Shown in pieces: positions 8,985 through 17,342 of a DNA stretch of 64,000 bases. The stretch is taken from contig NZ_AP026764.1 in assembly GCF_026000435.1 (NCBI RefSeq), positions 186,001 through 250,000 on the forward strand, in the 5' to 3' direction. The notes beneath the pieces are model-generated. The model was not told the origin of the DNA and did not search any database. It was given only the letters and a program-made list of their open reading frames with translations. The position numbers were made by a program, and so were the translations under genes. Position 1 is the stretch's first letter, and the number at the start of each line of letters is the position of its first letter. The stretch is from Vibrio sp. STUT-A11 (GTDB lineage Bacteria > Pseudomonadota > Gammaproteobacteria > Enterobacterales > Vibrionaceae).

Positions 8985-10007
8985 GTGAAAGGTAGCCATG
9001 CTCTTGTACCACAATGGACTGAGCGGAATGATAAAGTAGTGCCTGCAAGACAACACATCGCTTTGTTGCTTGATCTACTCAGCAACAGAGGGGTCAATAT
9101 GCACTACGCGCTACGAAATACAGGCATCTTTTACCAAGACTTGATTGAGCGAGATTTAATGGTGAGCCCCGCCCAACTTGCTCGCCTGATTCACAATATG
9201 ACCAAACTGGAGCAGTTTCCCGACTTGAGCTTTTTGTCTGGACAACAGCTTATTCCCGGCGCTTTTTCAGATTCGAGTCACCTTATCGTCCATGCTGCAA
9301 CGGTCAGAGAATTGATTGGAAATTTCGTGGCTTATTCTGAGATTTACTTTCCGCTGCTCAAACTCCGGGAACGTATGGATGAAACGGGTCTCTACTTATT
9401 TGAAGAAGACCCTTTTGGTGAAGCCAGTTCATTGAGCTCCGGAGCTAGGATCGCCTACCGTCGCTGGTTAATTGAATATGTGTTTACATCCATTATATCT
9501 GCCACCAATTGGCGCGCGGATAAGAAGATCCCCTGGTCTGTAAAAGTAGACTGGAGCGCGCCATGCTGGCAAGAGCAGTACGATGTTTATTGGGGGAAAG
9601 TGGAATTTAAACAATCCATGGCTTCACTCTTCCTTCCCAAAGAATGTCTGGAATTAACCATATCGGATCGATCTTCCACGCTCTATAAAGTGGCTCAACA
9701 AACAACGTCACTACGACCTTGTGGCTTGCTGAGTTTTATCCGTGAGCGGCTTCAACAAAATCAGCAACAGGTTCTTCCGTCTCTCAATGATTTGTCTGAA
9801 ATGATGAACATCAGCCCTGCTACTCTGAAAAGAAGACTCAAAAGTCACAGTAGTACTTATCGTTTACTTCTTAGCGAGATCAATCGTCAAAACGCCCTTT
9901 ACTTGCAAGAAATTCATAAGCTGGATGATGTCCAGATTGCACGCAGAATGAACTTTTTCGATGTCAGTAACTATCGACGGGCAGTAAGACGCTGGGGAGC
10001 AAACTAA
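8985..10007 (+). CDS. AraC-family transcriptional regulator
   Basis: A 340-residue protein starting at GTG 8985 with AAGG 8 nt upstream. The N-terminal two thirds resemble the Arabinose_bd effector domain (about residues 25-210). The C-terminal about 95 residues form the AraC DNA-binding domain, with a first helix-turn-helix around LSEMMNISPATLKRRLKSHS and a second around DDVQIARRMNFFDVSNYRRA. The canonical final motif (G..P..yR) is replaced by RRWGAN, so the protein ends slightly early. It is translationally close to the degenerate GGDEF membrane protein (10 bp) and probably works with it. Targets are unknown. It ends at a bidirectional terminator. Confidence 0.88.
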   Translation: MKGSHALVPQWTERNDKVVPARQHIALLLDLLSNRGVNMHYALRNTGIFYQDLIERDLMVSPAQLARLIHNMTKLEQFPDLSFLSGQQLIPGAFSDSSHLIVHAATVRELIGNFVAYSEIYFPLLKLRERMDETGLYLFEEDPFGEASSLSSGARIAYRRWLIEYVFTSIISATNWRADKKIPWSVKVDWSAPCWQEQYDVYWGKVEFKQSMASLFLPKECLELTISDRSSTLYKVAQQTTSLRPCGLLSFIRERLQQNQQQVLPSLNDLSEMMNISPATLKRRLKSHSSTYRLLLSEINRQNALYLQEIHKLDDVQIARRMNFFDVSNYRRAVRRWGAN

Positions 10008-10041
10008 TACCGATTCTCGACTCAACCTAATTATTTACAAT

Positions 10042-10073
10042 CAAAAGACCCTAGCACGAACACTAGGGTTTTG
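10042..10073. terminator. Bidirectional rho-independent terminator
   Basis: The stem ACCCTAG / CTAGGGT with loop CACGAACA is flanked by CAAAA on the left and TTTTG on the right. It separates the AraC gene from the converging aminotransferase gene. Confidence 0.85.
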
Positions 10074-10100
10074 AATTATAACGCTTAAATTAATGCTTTA

Positions 10101-11294
10101 TTAAACAGCAGCAAATGCTTTAGCCACTCGTTCAACATTCTGTTCGTTGAGACCCGCCAGGCACATACGGCCACTGTTAATCAGATAAATTCCGTGATCT
10201 TCACGCAGTTTTTCGACCGTTTCTTGAGAGAAGCCCGTGTAGCTGAACATGCCTTTTTGTTTGATTAGAAAGCTGAAGTCTTTTTCAGGACGTAACGCTT
10301 TTAGCTGTTCGTGCAGAGTTTCACGCATTGTTAGAATACGGCTACGCATACCTTCAACTTCGCCAAACCATTGGGCTTTCAATTCATCAGTATTGAGTAC
10401 GTTCGAAACCACAACCGCACCATGTTTTGCCGGGCTTGAGTAATTACGGCGAACCGTCGCTTTTAACTGCCCAAGCACGCGAGATGCTTCTTCATCGTTA
10501 CCACAGACGACAGACAGGCCACCAACTCGCTCACCGTAAAGTGAGAAAGTTTTAGAAAATGAGTTGCTTATAAAGCTCACTACGTCTTTTTCCAGAGAAA
10601 TTTGACGAATAACGTAAGCGTCTTCCGCAATCCCTTCACCATAGCCTTGATAAGCCATATCGAAAAATGGGATCAGTTTTTGTGCTTTAGCCACTTCGAT
10701 CACTTTGTCCCATTGTTCATTGGTAAGATCAACGCCCGTCGGGTTATGACAACAAGGATGCAGTAGAACAATACTTTGCTCTGGAAGCTCTTTTAACGTT
10801 GAAACCATGCCATCGAAATCGAGCATTTTCGTTTCTGGGTTAAAGTACGGGTAAGTACCTACTTCGAATCCAGCCCCTGCAAAAATGGCATGGTGGTTTT
10901 CCCATGTAGGGTTACTCACCCACACTTTCGAGTTTGGGAAATAATGATTAAGGAAATCCGCACCGATCATCAGCGCACCAGAACCACCGAGCGATTGAAT
11001 CGTCGCTACTCGCTTTTCTTCCAGCGCAGGGTGACTTTCACCAAAAACAAGAGCTTGAACCGCTGCACGGTAAGGTGCTAAACCTTCCATTGGCAAGTAA
11101 ATACAAGGCTGACTTTCTTCTGCGGCTAGCTGCTGCTGCGAAGTTGCAACAGATGGTAGCGTTGGAATTTTGCCATTTTCATCGTAGTACAGGCCGATAC
11201 TTAAATTCACTTTTTCAGAACGTTCATCCGCCATAAATTGTTCCATCAGAGACAATATTGGGTCTCCGGCATAGGCTGTTACATGATTAAGCAC
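10101..11294 (-). CDS. Aromatic amino acid / aspartate aminotransferase (class I, PLP)
   Basis: A fold-type I PLP transaminase of 397 residues, the usual length of TyrB/AspC enzymes. The N-terminus reads DPILSLMEQFMAD..KVNLSIGLYYDENG, as in TyrB. The PLP lysine lies in SNSFSKTFSLYGERVG, and the carboxylate-binding arginine in INSGRMCLAGLN. LLHPCCHNPTGVDL is the typical cofactor-site motif. It transfers the amino group of tyrosine, phenylalanine or aspartate to 2-oxoglutarate in the cytoplasm. The start is GTG at 11294 with AAGGAG 7 nt before it. Just upstream lies a broken YitT-like gene whose stop is 14 nt from this start, so the promoter of an older operon may have been lost. Confidence 0.92.
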   Translation of the reverse strand: MLNHVTAYAGDPILSLMEQFMADERSEKVNLSIGLYYDENGKIPTLPSVATSQQQLAAEESQPCIYLPMEGLAPYRAAVQALVFGESHPALEEKRVATIQSLGGSGALMIGADFLNHYFPNSKVWVSNPTWENHHAIFAGAGFEVGTYPYFNPETKMLDFDGMVSTLKELPEQSIVLLHPCCHNPTGVDLTNEQWDKVIEVAKAQKLIPFFDMAYQGYGEGIAEDAYVIRQISLEKDVVSFISNSFSKTFSLYGERVGGLSVVCGNDEEASRVLGQLKATVRRNYSSPAKHGAVVVSNVLNTDELKAQWFGEVEGMRSRILTMRETLHEQLKALRPEKDFSFLIKQKGMFSYTGFSQETVEKLREDHGIYLINSGRMCLAGLNEQNVERVAKAFAAV

Positions 11295-11308
11295 TGAAAT
11301 TCTCCTTG

Positions 11309-11584
11309 TTAATTATTAACTTGATAGCGGTCTGCACGGTGATTTAAACCAATGATAAAGTTCAATATGACACCGCAGAGTATTGATAGAGCCAGTTCGA
11401 CATAACCGACAACGGATAGAGACACTAACATAATTGTCACATCTACGCCCATTAAGAACCAGCCTGCGCGTAAACCAATTTTGTCCTGAAGGTATAACGC
11501 TAGAATATTAAAGCCACCCAAGCTGGCTTTGTGACGAAATAAGATGATAAACCCGGTACCAAATAAAAACCCGCAGAGAGCGAG
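11309..11584 (-). pseudogene. Truncated YitT-family membrane protein (3' remnant)
   Basis: Only the last 92 codons of a YitT-like integral membrane gene remain. The translation contains GFIILFRHKASLGGFNIL, matching the G..ll.rh.as.GG.dil core of the family, then a hydrophobic stretch and an ordinary C-terminus. Reading upstream on the minus strand, homology stops at about 11584 and a stop codon (TAG) follows at 11585-11587, where unrelated sequence begins. An intact YitT protein is around 200-290 residues, so the N-terminal half is gone. It sits immediately upstream of the aminotransferase gene, with which it probably once formed an operon. Confidence 0.75.
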
Positions 11585-11788
11585 CTATTTTGGTGCAATC
11601 ATTTATCAAGATTGGAGGGTAGTCCCGTACTCTTTTACACGCTCAAGCACGACGGAAGTCTTAATATGGGAAATGAAGAATGGAAGTGGTTGAAAGATAG
11701 TTGGCTTGAGTTAAAAGATAAGGGAATGGCGAAGTCTACCGGTCTCCTCAATAAGAATGAGGTTTTTAAGTTATCGGCCTTAGTTTAA
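11582..11788 (+). pseudogene. Unknown gene remnant (3' end)
   Basis: A stop-free plus-strand frame of 68 codons runs to TAA at 11786-11788. Its translation (for example GSPVLFYTLKHDG, EEWKWLKDSWLELKDKGM) has natural protein composition and ends normally, but there is no start codon or ribosome site at its left end. The left end coincides with the point where the YitT gene is broken. I read it as the tail of an incoming gene joined to the YitT remnant by recombination. The family is not recognised. Confidence 0.4.
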
Positions 11789-11816
11789 ACAATCCTTATC
11801 AGGTCAAAAATTTTTT

Positions 11817-11856
11817 AACCTAGCCCTGAAAGAAAGTGATACCTCAGGGCTAAGTT
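11817..11856. terminator. Hairpin, possible terminator
   Basis: A perfect 9-bp inverted repeat TAGCCCTGA / TCAGGGCTA (11821-11829 and 11844-11852) extends by three more pairs past one mismatch, with a 14-nt loop. It follows the unknown gene remnant and precedes the converging DUF3015 gene. There is no strong T-run on either side, so terminator function is uncertain. Confidence 0.4.
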
Positions 11857-11901
11857 AATTTGACTAAGTCTCGTAAAGAAACTTTTCAGTCCGGTGTATG
11901 C

Positions 11902-12342
11902 TTAGAGGCTAGCCATTACCACATTGTAATAAGCTTCAGGTGTTGCTTGCTCATTCGCTACTTTACCAGCCATTTCAGTACGGATAGCCGCTAAAACTTG
12001 AGGCTGTTTAGCTTCTTCTACACTTAGCATGTCTAACATTGCTGTCACATGTTCGCCATTGCCTTGAGAAGTCTCTTCAAGAACTTGATTGTAATTGTCT
12101 TGAATAAATTGAGCAGCTTTGACGTTTGCACCTTCACAAGAGTCTTCAGAAGACACCTTAGATGAAACAGCGGTTGTACCTAAATCCCAAATAATGTTTG
12201 ATATCGCTGCCGCCGCGCCGTTGTTATCAAAAATCATAGCTCCAATACCACAGTGTTTCCAAGGGTTAACCTTATCTGCAGCCACAGCGTTGCCAGCCAA
12301 TAGAGTTGATAGCGCCACTGCGCTTACTAATAATTTTTTCAT
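11902..12342 (-). CDS. DUF3015 family exported protein
   Basis: A 146-residue protein with a signal peptide (MKKLLVSAVALSTLLAGNAVA, cut before ADK). I set the start at ATG 12342 because the longer frame would run into the upstream gene and would bury the signal peptide. The mature part begins NPWKHCGIGAMIF and has a second cysteine (DSCEG) about 50 residues on, so a disulfide is likely. This matches the DUF3015 pattern (W..CGiGa.if....A..sNi.WDlGttA.ss). Function is unknown. It starts 4 bp after the stop of the DUF4105 gene, so the two are cotranscribed and probably act together in the periplasm. Confidence 0.85.
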   Translation of the reverse strand: MKKLLVSAVALSTLLAGNAVAADKVNPWKHCGIGAMIFDNNGAAAAISNIIWDLGTTAVSSKVSSEDSCEGANVKAAQFIQDNYNQVLEETSQGNGEHVTAMLDMLSVEEAKQPQVLAAIRTEMAGKVANEQATPEAYYNVVMASL

Positions 12343-12346
12343 TGAT

Positions 12347-14221
12347 TTACCAATACATTGAAACGTTGATAGCATATTCAAAAACATCGTCATAACGAAC
12401 AGTGGTTCTGAAGTCGAAATCACGACTCTCAAAAAAGCGCTGTTCCCAAGATAAATAGTTTTTGCTTTCTGCTAAACTTATTAAGTTATAAGAGCGACCA
12501 ACAATTAAAGACGTCGCCCATGAAGGTGTTATATCCAACACCAATCCAAATTCCGGTCCACCAAGCAAGTTACCACTTGTGAAGTCCGAAACCTGAAATT
12601 CTCCAGCTAGTGCTGAATAACCAACAAAATTGTCCCTGATTAGCCAGCTTTTACCATAAAATCCAGATAGATATATATCTGAACAATTAATGCAGTCTAA
12701 ACTCGTTGGTTTATATCCTGCTTTCAGTGCCCACGCGTTTGATTCATCACCTGGCAACCCTGTCTGAGAAACATTTAGATTTACCACATTAAAAAGTGAA
12801 AACTCACGCAACCTTAATGCGTCGGTTTTCATTGTGTATAAAAAACTAACGTCCAAAGTACTTAGCTCTGAATATGGAATGCGAGCCGCATTCAAATTCA
12901 GCATGTCATAATAATTTGCTCGGAATCGTAATATATTCCCCTGTCCAAATGACTCATTGTAAAGCTGAGAAACTTGTAACTTTGCCGTATTTTGTGCTGC
13001 ATGCGGTGGTTTCTTCTTCGATACTTCCCACTCAATTTTCTCAGGAGGCAGTTCAAATCGTACTAATAGTAACTGCTTCCGTTTATTAGCTTGCTCAGTA
13101 GACAATCCTTCATTTTTTATATCTAAAAATGAATAGTAGTCATATAGTGTATCAATTATTCTCTTTGCAGAGACTTCATCAATTGAAAGTAGCAAACTCC
13201 GAGTGTTTTCAGACGACTGGTTTATGATGCGTTGAACCCAATCTTTCTCTTTATCATTAAGTTGTTTATATCTATTGTATAAATTCTCTTGGCGCGAACC
13301 ATGATAGATAGAATAGTCAATATAATCGGCAGCCTCCGGTTGATTAAGCATCATAATCAGATCGTAAGGCATCACCCATAACTTATTTGGTGCCAACAAC
13401 GGTCTATCGACAACAATTTCTAGCAACTTTGCGAGTTGATAACTACAATTTTGCTTGAAGAAATAGTATGTCATGCTCGAGTTTTCAATCTCCCATAGAT
13501 GAGCCAATAACAGATCTATTTCGTCCTGAGTTAGATTAAGGCGGTACTCCCATAAATCACGTAACTCAGACTCATTGTAAGTTAAACTTTGATGGTGATA
13601 TTTCTGGTTAGCAAAATGTCCCTGATAACCTCCCATAATGCCTTTATAGATATAAGTAAGCTTATTATCAGATTCAGATACAATAGCGCCATAACTGAAC
13701 GTGTTGTCAAGTAAATCGTTCTTCTCAGAACCATTAAACTTTAAAAGAACATGTCCATACATTGAGGCCGGGTTTCCGAGGTAACCACTGGCGTACAGAA
13801 CGCTTACACTTTCAGTACGAAAGGCCTTCATATATGAATCATATTCAGCACAGTGAACTTGCGGCAATATCAAGTTTGGCATAACCGACTTTAGCCAGAG
13901 CACTCTTGCCGGAAAGCGACACTGAGTTATAGGGGAATGAATAAACTTATCTAATGTTGCCTTTAATTCTGCTTGTGGACTTTTATACCCCAAAGGGGAT
14001 AAAAAGAAATCCGAATTGTTTATTGAGCTTCTCGAAGACACTACACCATCTTCAAAATGGATAAGACCTAGCCATTTTTTCGACACTGCTAATTCACGAG
14101 TTATCGATTCCTGTATTGCTTTTTCTAATAACTCTCTATCGCTCGCCATACTACTACTCATTCCTAATAAAGAAACACAAGTACTTACAACGAGACAGAG
14201 AATAATATGCTTAAAATTCAA
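12347..14221 (-). CDS. DUF4105 / Lnb N-terminal domain protein with C-terminal beta-barrel-like domain
   Basis: A 624-residue exported protein. A signal peptide of about 26 residues (ends SSSMA) is followed by a helical N-terminal region, then the Lnb_N (DUF4105) domain with a conserved histidine in SMYGHVLLKF and cysteine in FFKQNCSYQL. These are the two residues expected of a papain-like or NlpC-like thiol active site. The last roughly 200 residues alternate hydrophobic and polar residues, are rich in aromatics and end in MYW, as in outer-membrane barrel strands. The only usable start is TTG 14221, with a stop codon directly upstream and no clear ribosome site. It is cotranscribed with DUF3015. 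The substrate is unknown; an outer-membrane-anchored hydrolase is my inference. Confidence 0.82.
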   Translation of the reverse strand: MNFKHIILCLVVSTCVSLLGMSSSMASDRELLEKAIQESITRELAVSKKWLGLIHFEDGVVSSRSSINNSDFFLSPLGYKSPQAELKATLDKFIHSPITQCRFPARVLWLKSVMPNLILPQVHCAEYDSYMKAFRTESVSVLYASGYLGNPASMYGHVLLKFNGSEKNDLLDNTFSYGAIVSESDNKLTYIYKGIMGGYQGHFANQKYHHQSLTYNESELRDLWEYRLNLTQDEIDLLLAHLWEIENSSMTYYFFKQNCSYQLAKLLEIVVDRPLLAPNKLWVMPYDLIMMLNQPEAADYIDYSIYHGSRQENLYNRYKQLNDKEKDWVQRIINQSSENTRSLLLSIDEVSAKRIIDTLYDYYSFLDIKNEGLSTEQANKRKQLLLVRFELPPEKIEWEVSKKKPPHAAQNTAKLQVSQLYNESFGQGNILRFRANYYDMLNLNAARIPYSELSTLDVSFLYTMKTDALRLREFSLFNVVNLNVSQTGLPGDESNAWALKAGYKPTSLDCINCSDIYLSGFYGKSWLIRDNFVGYSALAGEFQVSDFTSGNLLGGPEFGLVLDITPSWATSLIVGRSYNLISLAESKNYLSWEQRFFESRDFDFRTTVRYDDVFEYAINVSMYW

Positions 14222-14335
14222 TCAATTGTATGCGTCAAGATAATTATGGCAGTATGTTAACTTCGTTCCATAATCAACTCAATGCATTTATGAAAAAAAT
14301 ATCGATTTCTTAATACATTAGTGAGTAATATCACT

Positions 14336-15208
14336 TCAATTGTGATGCTCACATACATTTTCAATTGGTTTGAGCTCGGGCCAATCCCTAAGCTGACAAA
14401 CTAGTTTTTCACGCCAGACTAGATCATCCCATATATTAATATGTCCTGGCTGTTCCGATATCCACAATTCCTTAGGCCTGTTTGCCAATTCGTATAATTC
14501 CTTCGCGTGTCCAATATTAATGAGCGGATCTCGTTCACTATGAACGATTAGTAGTGGGACATCTTCTATCTGGCCAACGAATAATGATGGTGAATAGTCA
14601 GTACGTACAAACCAACTAAGAGGGTATTGGAACAGCCACGTAATCCAAGACTTACCTAGCGTTTCTTGCATTATCTTTCGGTGCGAGCTAAACGCACTAT
14701 CCACGATTAGTCCTTGAGGTTTATCTGGTATAGGAAGATCTGCTACCATATTAATTGCAACTGTAGCTCCAAGGCTCTGCCCCCAGACAATAATTGGTAA
14801 ATGATCTTCACGGTCATATAAAATTGATTGATAGCCAGCTAAAGCATCTTTTTGTATCGAAGATATATCTGGCTCTCCTTCAGACAATCCATATCCTCGG
14901 TAGTCAATAATTATGACCTCCCACCCTTCGTTTATGAGCCAGTAGGAATTAGCGATATGATAACTTAGGTTTTGAGCATTACCGTGCAGGAAAAATACTG
15001 TTCCGACCTTATTTACACCACCAACAGGAAGCCGCCACCCATGCAGTTTGAGACCATCTTCTGTCGTGAAGTAAACATCTTGTTTGCTGAAGTTAAAATG
15101 TTCTGGGGACCCTACAAGGTTTTTGGATGGCCAAAAAAATAGACTTTCACAGCCGAAAGTAAAAAAAAGGGCAAGGAGACCAACAGTGGCTTTTTTACAT
15201 CGCTCCAT
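14336..15208 (-). CDS. Alpha/beta hydrolase, membrane- or lipid-anchored (Bem46-like)
   Basis: A serine hydrolase of 290 residues with a hydrophobic N-terminus (VGLLALFFTFGCESL) that is either a non-cleaved anchor or an imperfect lipobox. Oxyanion motif FFLHGNAQN, nucleophile WGQSLGA, acid in SERDPLI and histidine in PGHINIW complete the triad. The IDYRGYGLSEGEP motif is typical of Bem46/ABHD13 relatives. Start: AGAGGT lies 7 nt before the ATG at 15208 and overlaps the in-frame GTG at 15217, so the ATG is preferred. Substrate unknown. It is separated by 114 bp from the DUF4105 gene and may be its own unit. Confidence 0.85.
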   Translation of the reverse strand: MERCKKATVGLLALFFTFGCESLFFWPSKNLVGSPEHFNFSKQDVYFTTEDGLKLHGWRLPVGGVNKVGTVFFLHGNAQNLSYHIANSYWLINEGWEVIIIDYRGYGLSEGEPDISSIQKDALAGYQSILYDREDHLPIIVWGQSLGATVAINMVADLPIPDKPQGLIVDSAFSSHRKIMQETLGKSWITWLFQYPLSWFVRTDYSPSLFVGQIEDVPLLIVHSERDPLINIGHAKELYELANRPKELWISEQPGHINIWDDLVWREKLVCQLRDWPELKPIENVCEHHN

Positions 15209-15374
15209 TTTGAGCACCTCTAAAATGATGTACTCAAAGTTTAGAACAAAATAAGAGCTCTATTTCTCTAGGGAATATATTCTTTAACAGCTTAGGAAAA
15301 ACTGTAAAAATCGACGCTTATATAATCAGTTTTAGCCACTTGAGATATTGCGTCTCAACCCAAGTTTGATGATA

Positions 15375-15404
15375 TTAAAGCGAGCCCCACACTCGCTTTT
15401 CTTA
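15375..15404 (-). terminator. Terminator of the eight-gene envelope operon
   Basis: An 8-bp stem AAAGCGAG / CTCGCTTT with loop CCCCACA lies 15 bp after the last gene of the leftward operon. The T-run is short on the minus strand and better on the plus strand. Confidence 0.6.
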
Positions 15405-15418
15405 AATACAACAAAGAA

Positions 15419-15997
15419 TTACAGCGCTTCTGCCTGCTCTTCTAGTTGTTTTGTGGTCTTTTGGCTAACAAACTCTTTATACAGCGACGCCTTATCGGTT
15501 GGGTCGATAGATGACACTGTTAATGCGCTATTAAACAGCTTTTCAGATTCAATGACAGGCATAACAACTAGAGCACAAACCTGCTTTGCGCCGTCAATTT
15601 CAACCAGTGAGATGTCCTCAACCTGGCTTTTCTGAATTGAAGTATTCGAAATCTGTTTGGCGATCTGCTCAAAAGACGTGCCTGCAGCTTGTCCATCTAC
15701 TGAGCTGCTGATCTTTTGATAATTTTTCTCCAGCACACTGACTTTAATGTCCAGGTTTTGTGCTAGCGTATTTCGCGCTAATGAGACAGCGTGGTTGCGG
15801 TCAATTGAAAAATTGCCTGATGACTGAACACAGTTTGATGCAGCAAAACCGTTTGCTGAAGTCGGATTAAGAACCCACTTAGGTACATTAGCCGAATTAT
15901 TAGTTTCGATTTTCGCCGTTTCTACTTGCGCACTTTGGCTTGCACAACCCGATAAAACCAATGCGCCGATTGCCGCAGTAAGAATATGATGTTTCAT
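15419..15997 (-). CDS. LPP20-family lipoprotein (FlgP-like)
   Basis: A 192-residue lipoprotein: signal peptide with lipobox LVLSGC (Cys18). The rest resembles the LPP20 fold found in Vibrio FlgP and Helicobacter LPP20: VPKWVLNP near the N-terminus, then an alanine-rich helix HAVSLARNTLAQNLDIKVSV and a strand region ending with QVCALVVMPVIE. AAGGAAT precedes the ATG. It is the last gene of an eight-gene leftward operon of exported proteins. By analogy with FlgP it probably sits on the inner leaflet of the outer membrane as part of a ring or basket; that role is inference. Confidence 0.82.
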   Translation of the reverse strand: MKHHILTAAIGALVLSGCASQSAQVETAKIETNNSANVPKWVLNPTSANGFAASNCVQSSGNFSIDRNHAVSLARNTLAQNLDIKVSVLEKNYQKISSSVDGQAAGTSFEQIAKQISNTSIQKSQVEDISLVEIDGAKQVCALVVMPVIESEKLFNSALTVSSIDPTDKASLYKEFVSQKTTKQLEEQAEAL

Positions 15998-16008
15998 CCC
16001 AATTCCTT

Positions 16009-17316
16009 TTAAATGACTGAGTTTGACTGCGCTCGATAAGTTTGCATTCTATCGTTCACCTTCTTTAGGTAGTTGCGCGTTTCTTCGTAAGGTAAGTTTT
16101 TGATAAGTTGCTGATAAACTTCATCAGAACTCATGCTGTTGATCTTTTTAATCGCTCTGGAAACACGTCGCTCTCCAAAGGCTTTAGCCACGTTACCTGA
16201 ACCAGTGTTATAAGCGGCAATGATGCTATAAGTCGCACTTTGGGGATCTTTAATGCCCTTCAAGTATCGGCTTTGCAAAATTTTCAGATAAGCACTGCCG
16301 GTTTCAATATTGACAGCGGGATCATAGAGATCACTTTCACGCATAGGTCTGTCTTTACCACGATAAAGCTTGTTCACATCATGCCCCGCTGTGGTTGGGA
16401 CAATTTGCATCAGCCCATACGCAGGTACGTGAGATTTCGCTTTTGGATTAAAGTGAGATTCTTCATGCATGATCGCAAGTACTAAAGCCGGTGCTAACTG
16501 ACGTTTTCCCGCTTCTTCCTTTATTGCAGGTAAATATTTGTTTGCTCGGTCAGAGAGAGATGACTTCGGGATCTTCACGGTATAAGCCACCACTTTACGC
16601 GGTGCCTTTTTCAGCTTTTCTTCTTGTTGAACAATCGCTTGCTTGACCTTTACGATGCGCTTTTGTTTTTGCTTGTTCATCTCCTCTTTTTGTTGAGAGA
16701 CAAATTGTTCAGTCTTTTGCTCACTTAATACTGAAGCACCTTGAGCGACAAACATATCTAACTGGCTCATTTGACGCTCTGTCTGCTCTTCGATTTTTTG
16801 CTTCACTTGCTCGAAGGTTTTTTCCTGAACTTTCGCCTCTTCAACAATAACCGTTGTCGGCTTTGCTTCAGCAGGCTGCGGTACACCAACCTCTCCCCAT
16901 AACTGGGCATTACTCTCAATCACAGCATTCACAACGTCGACGTCTGGATTCTTCCCCGTTTTGTCTTCGTCCTTTGGCAAGTAACTTACTGTGACTTCGC
17001 CTTTCTCCAAATCCACTACCGTCCGCGCGTCGTGTTGCTTATCGTAAACAACGATAACTTCTGGAGACGGAATTTTGTTATCACTCCATTTTTCAATGGA
17101 TGCTTTTTGTTTGTTGTCCCAGTCCACTAAGTACGCTTGCTGCCACTGATTGAATTCTTTCAGGTGCTCTGCATACCATTGCTCGAATTCAGCCGTATCA
17201 TCAACGGTAAGCTGCTCTATCTCTTGATCGAGTTCTGCAAATGGGTCATTGGCGTAACTTGGCATGGTTACAGCGAGATTCAACAATACTGCCAGTGCGC
17301 AGTTTTTTAGTTTCAT
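16009..17316 (-). CDS. Lytic transglycosylase, MltC-like (SLT domain)
   Basis: A periplasmic murein-cleaving enzyme of about 435 residues. The ATG at 17316 gives a normal signal peptide (MKLKNCALAVLLN...SYA); an upstream ATG at 17334 adds six residues. The N-terminal part (FAELDQEIEQL... SPEVIVVYDKQ..ARTVVDLEKGEVTV) resembles the MltC N-terminal domain. A long charged, coiled-coil-like linker (about residues 165-250) follows, then the catalytic SLT domain with glutamate in IMHEESHFNP, AYGLMQIVP and AAYNTGSGNV. It would open the peptidoglycan mesh so an envelope complex can pass or anchor, as dedicated transglycosylases do for flagella and secretion systems. It is followed 11 bp later by the LPP20 lipoprotein gene. 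Confidence 0.88.
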   Translation of the reverse strand: MKLKNCALAVLLNLAVTMPSYANDPFAELDQEIEQLTVDDTAEFEQWYAEHLKEFNQWQQAYLVDWDNKQKASIEKWSDNKIPSPEVIVVYDKQHDARTVVDLEKGEVTVSYLPKDEDKTGKNPDVDVVNAVIESNAQLWGEVGVPQPAEAKPTTVIVEEAKVQEKTFEQVKQKIEEQTERQMSQLDMFVAQGASVLSEQKTEQFVSQQKEEMNKQKQKRIVKVKQAIVQQEEKLKKAPRKVVAYTVKIPKSSLSDRANKYLPAIKEEAGKRQLAPALVLAIMHEESHFNPKAKSHVPAYGLMQIVPTTAGHDVNKLYRGKDRPMRESDLYDPAVNIETGSAYLKILQSRYLKGIKDPQSATYSIIAAYNTGSGNVAKAFGERRVSRAIKKINSMSSDEVYQQLIKNLPYEETRNYLKKVNDRMQTYRAQSNSVI

Positions 17317-17342
17317 AATTCTTGCTACCGTCATCTTTCGTA

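Noticed and set aside
11817..11856. Hairpin considered as an integron attC site
   Set aside because: It lacks the attC core sites (GTTRRRY-type ends) and attC length; no integrase or cassette array is seen.
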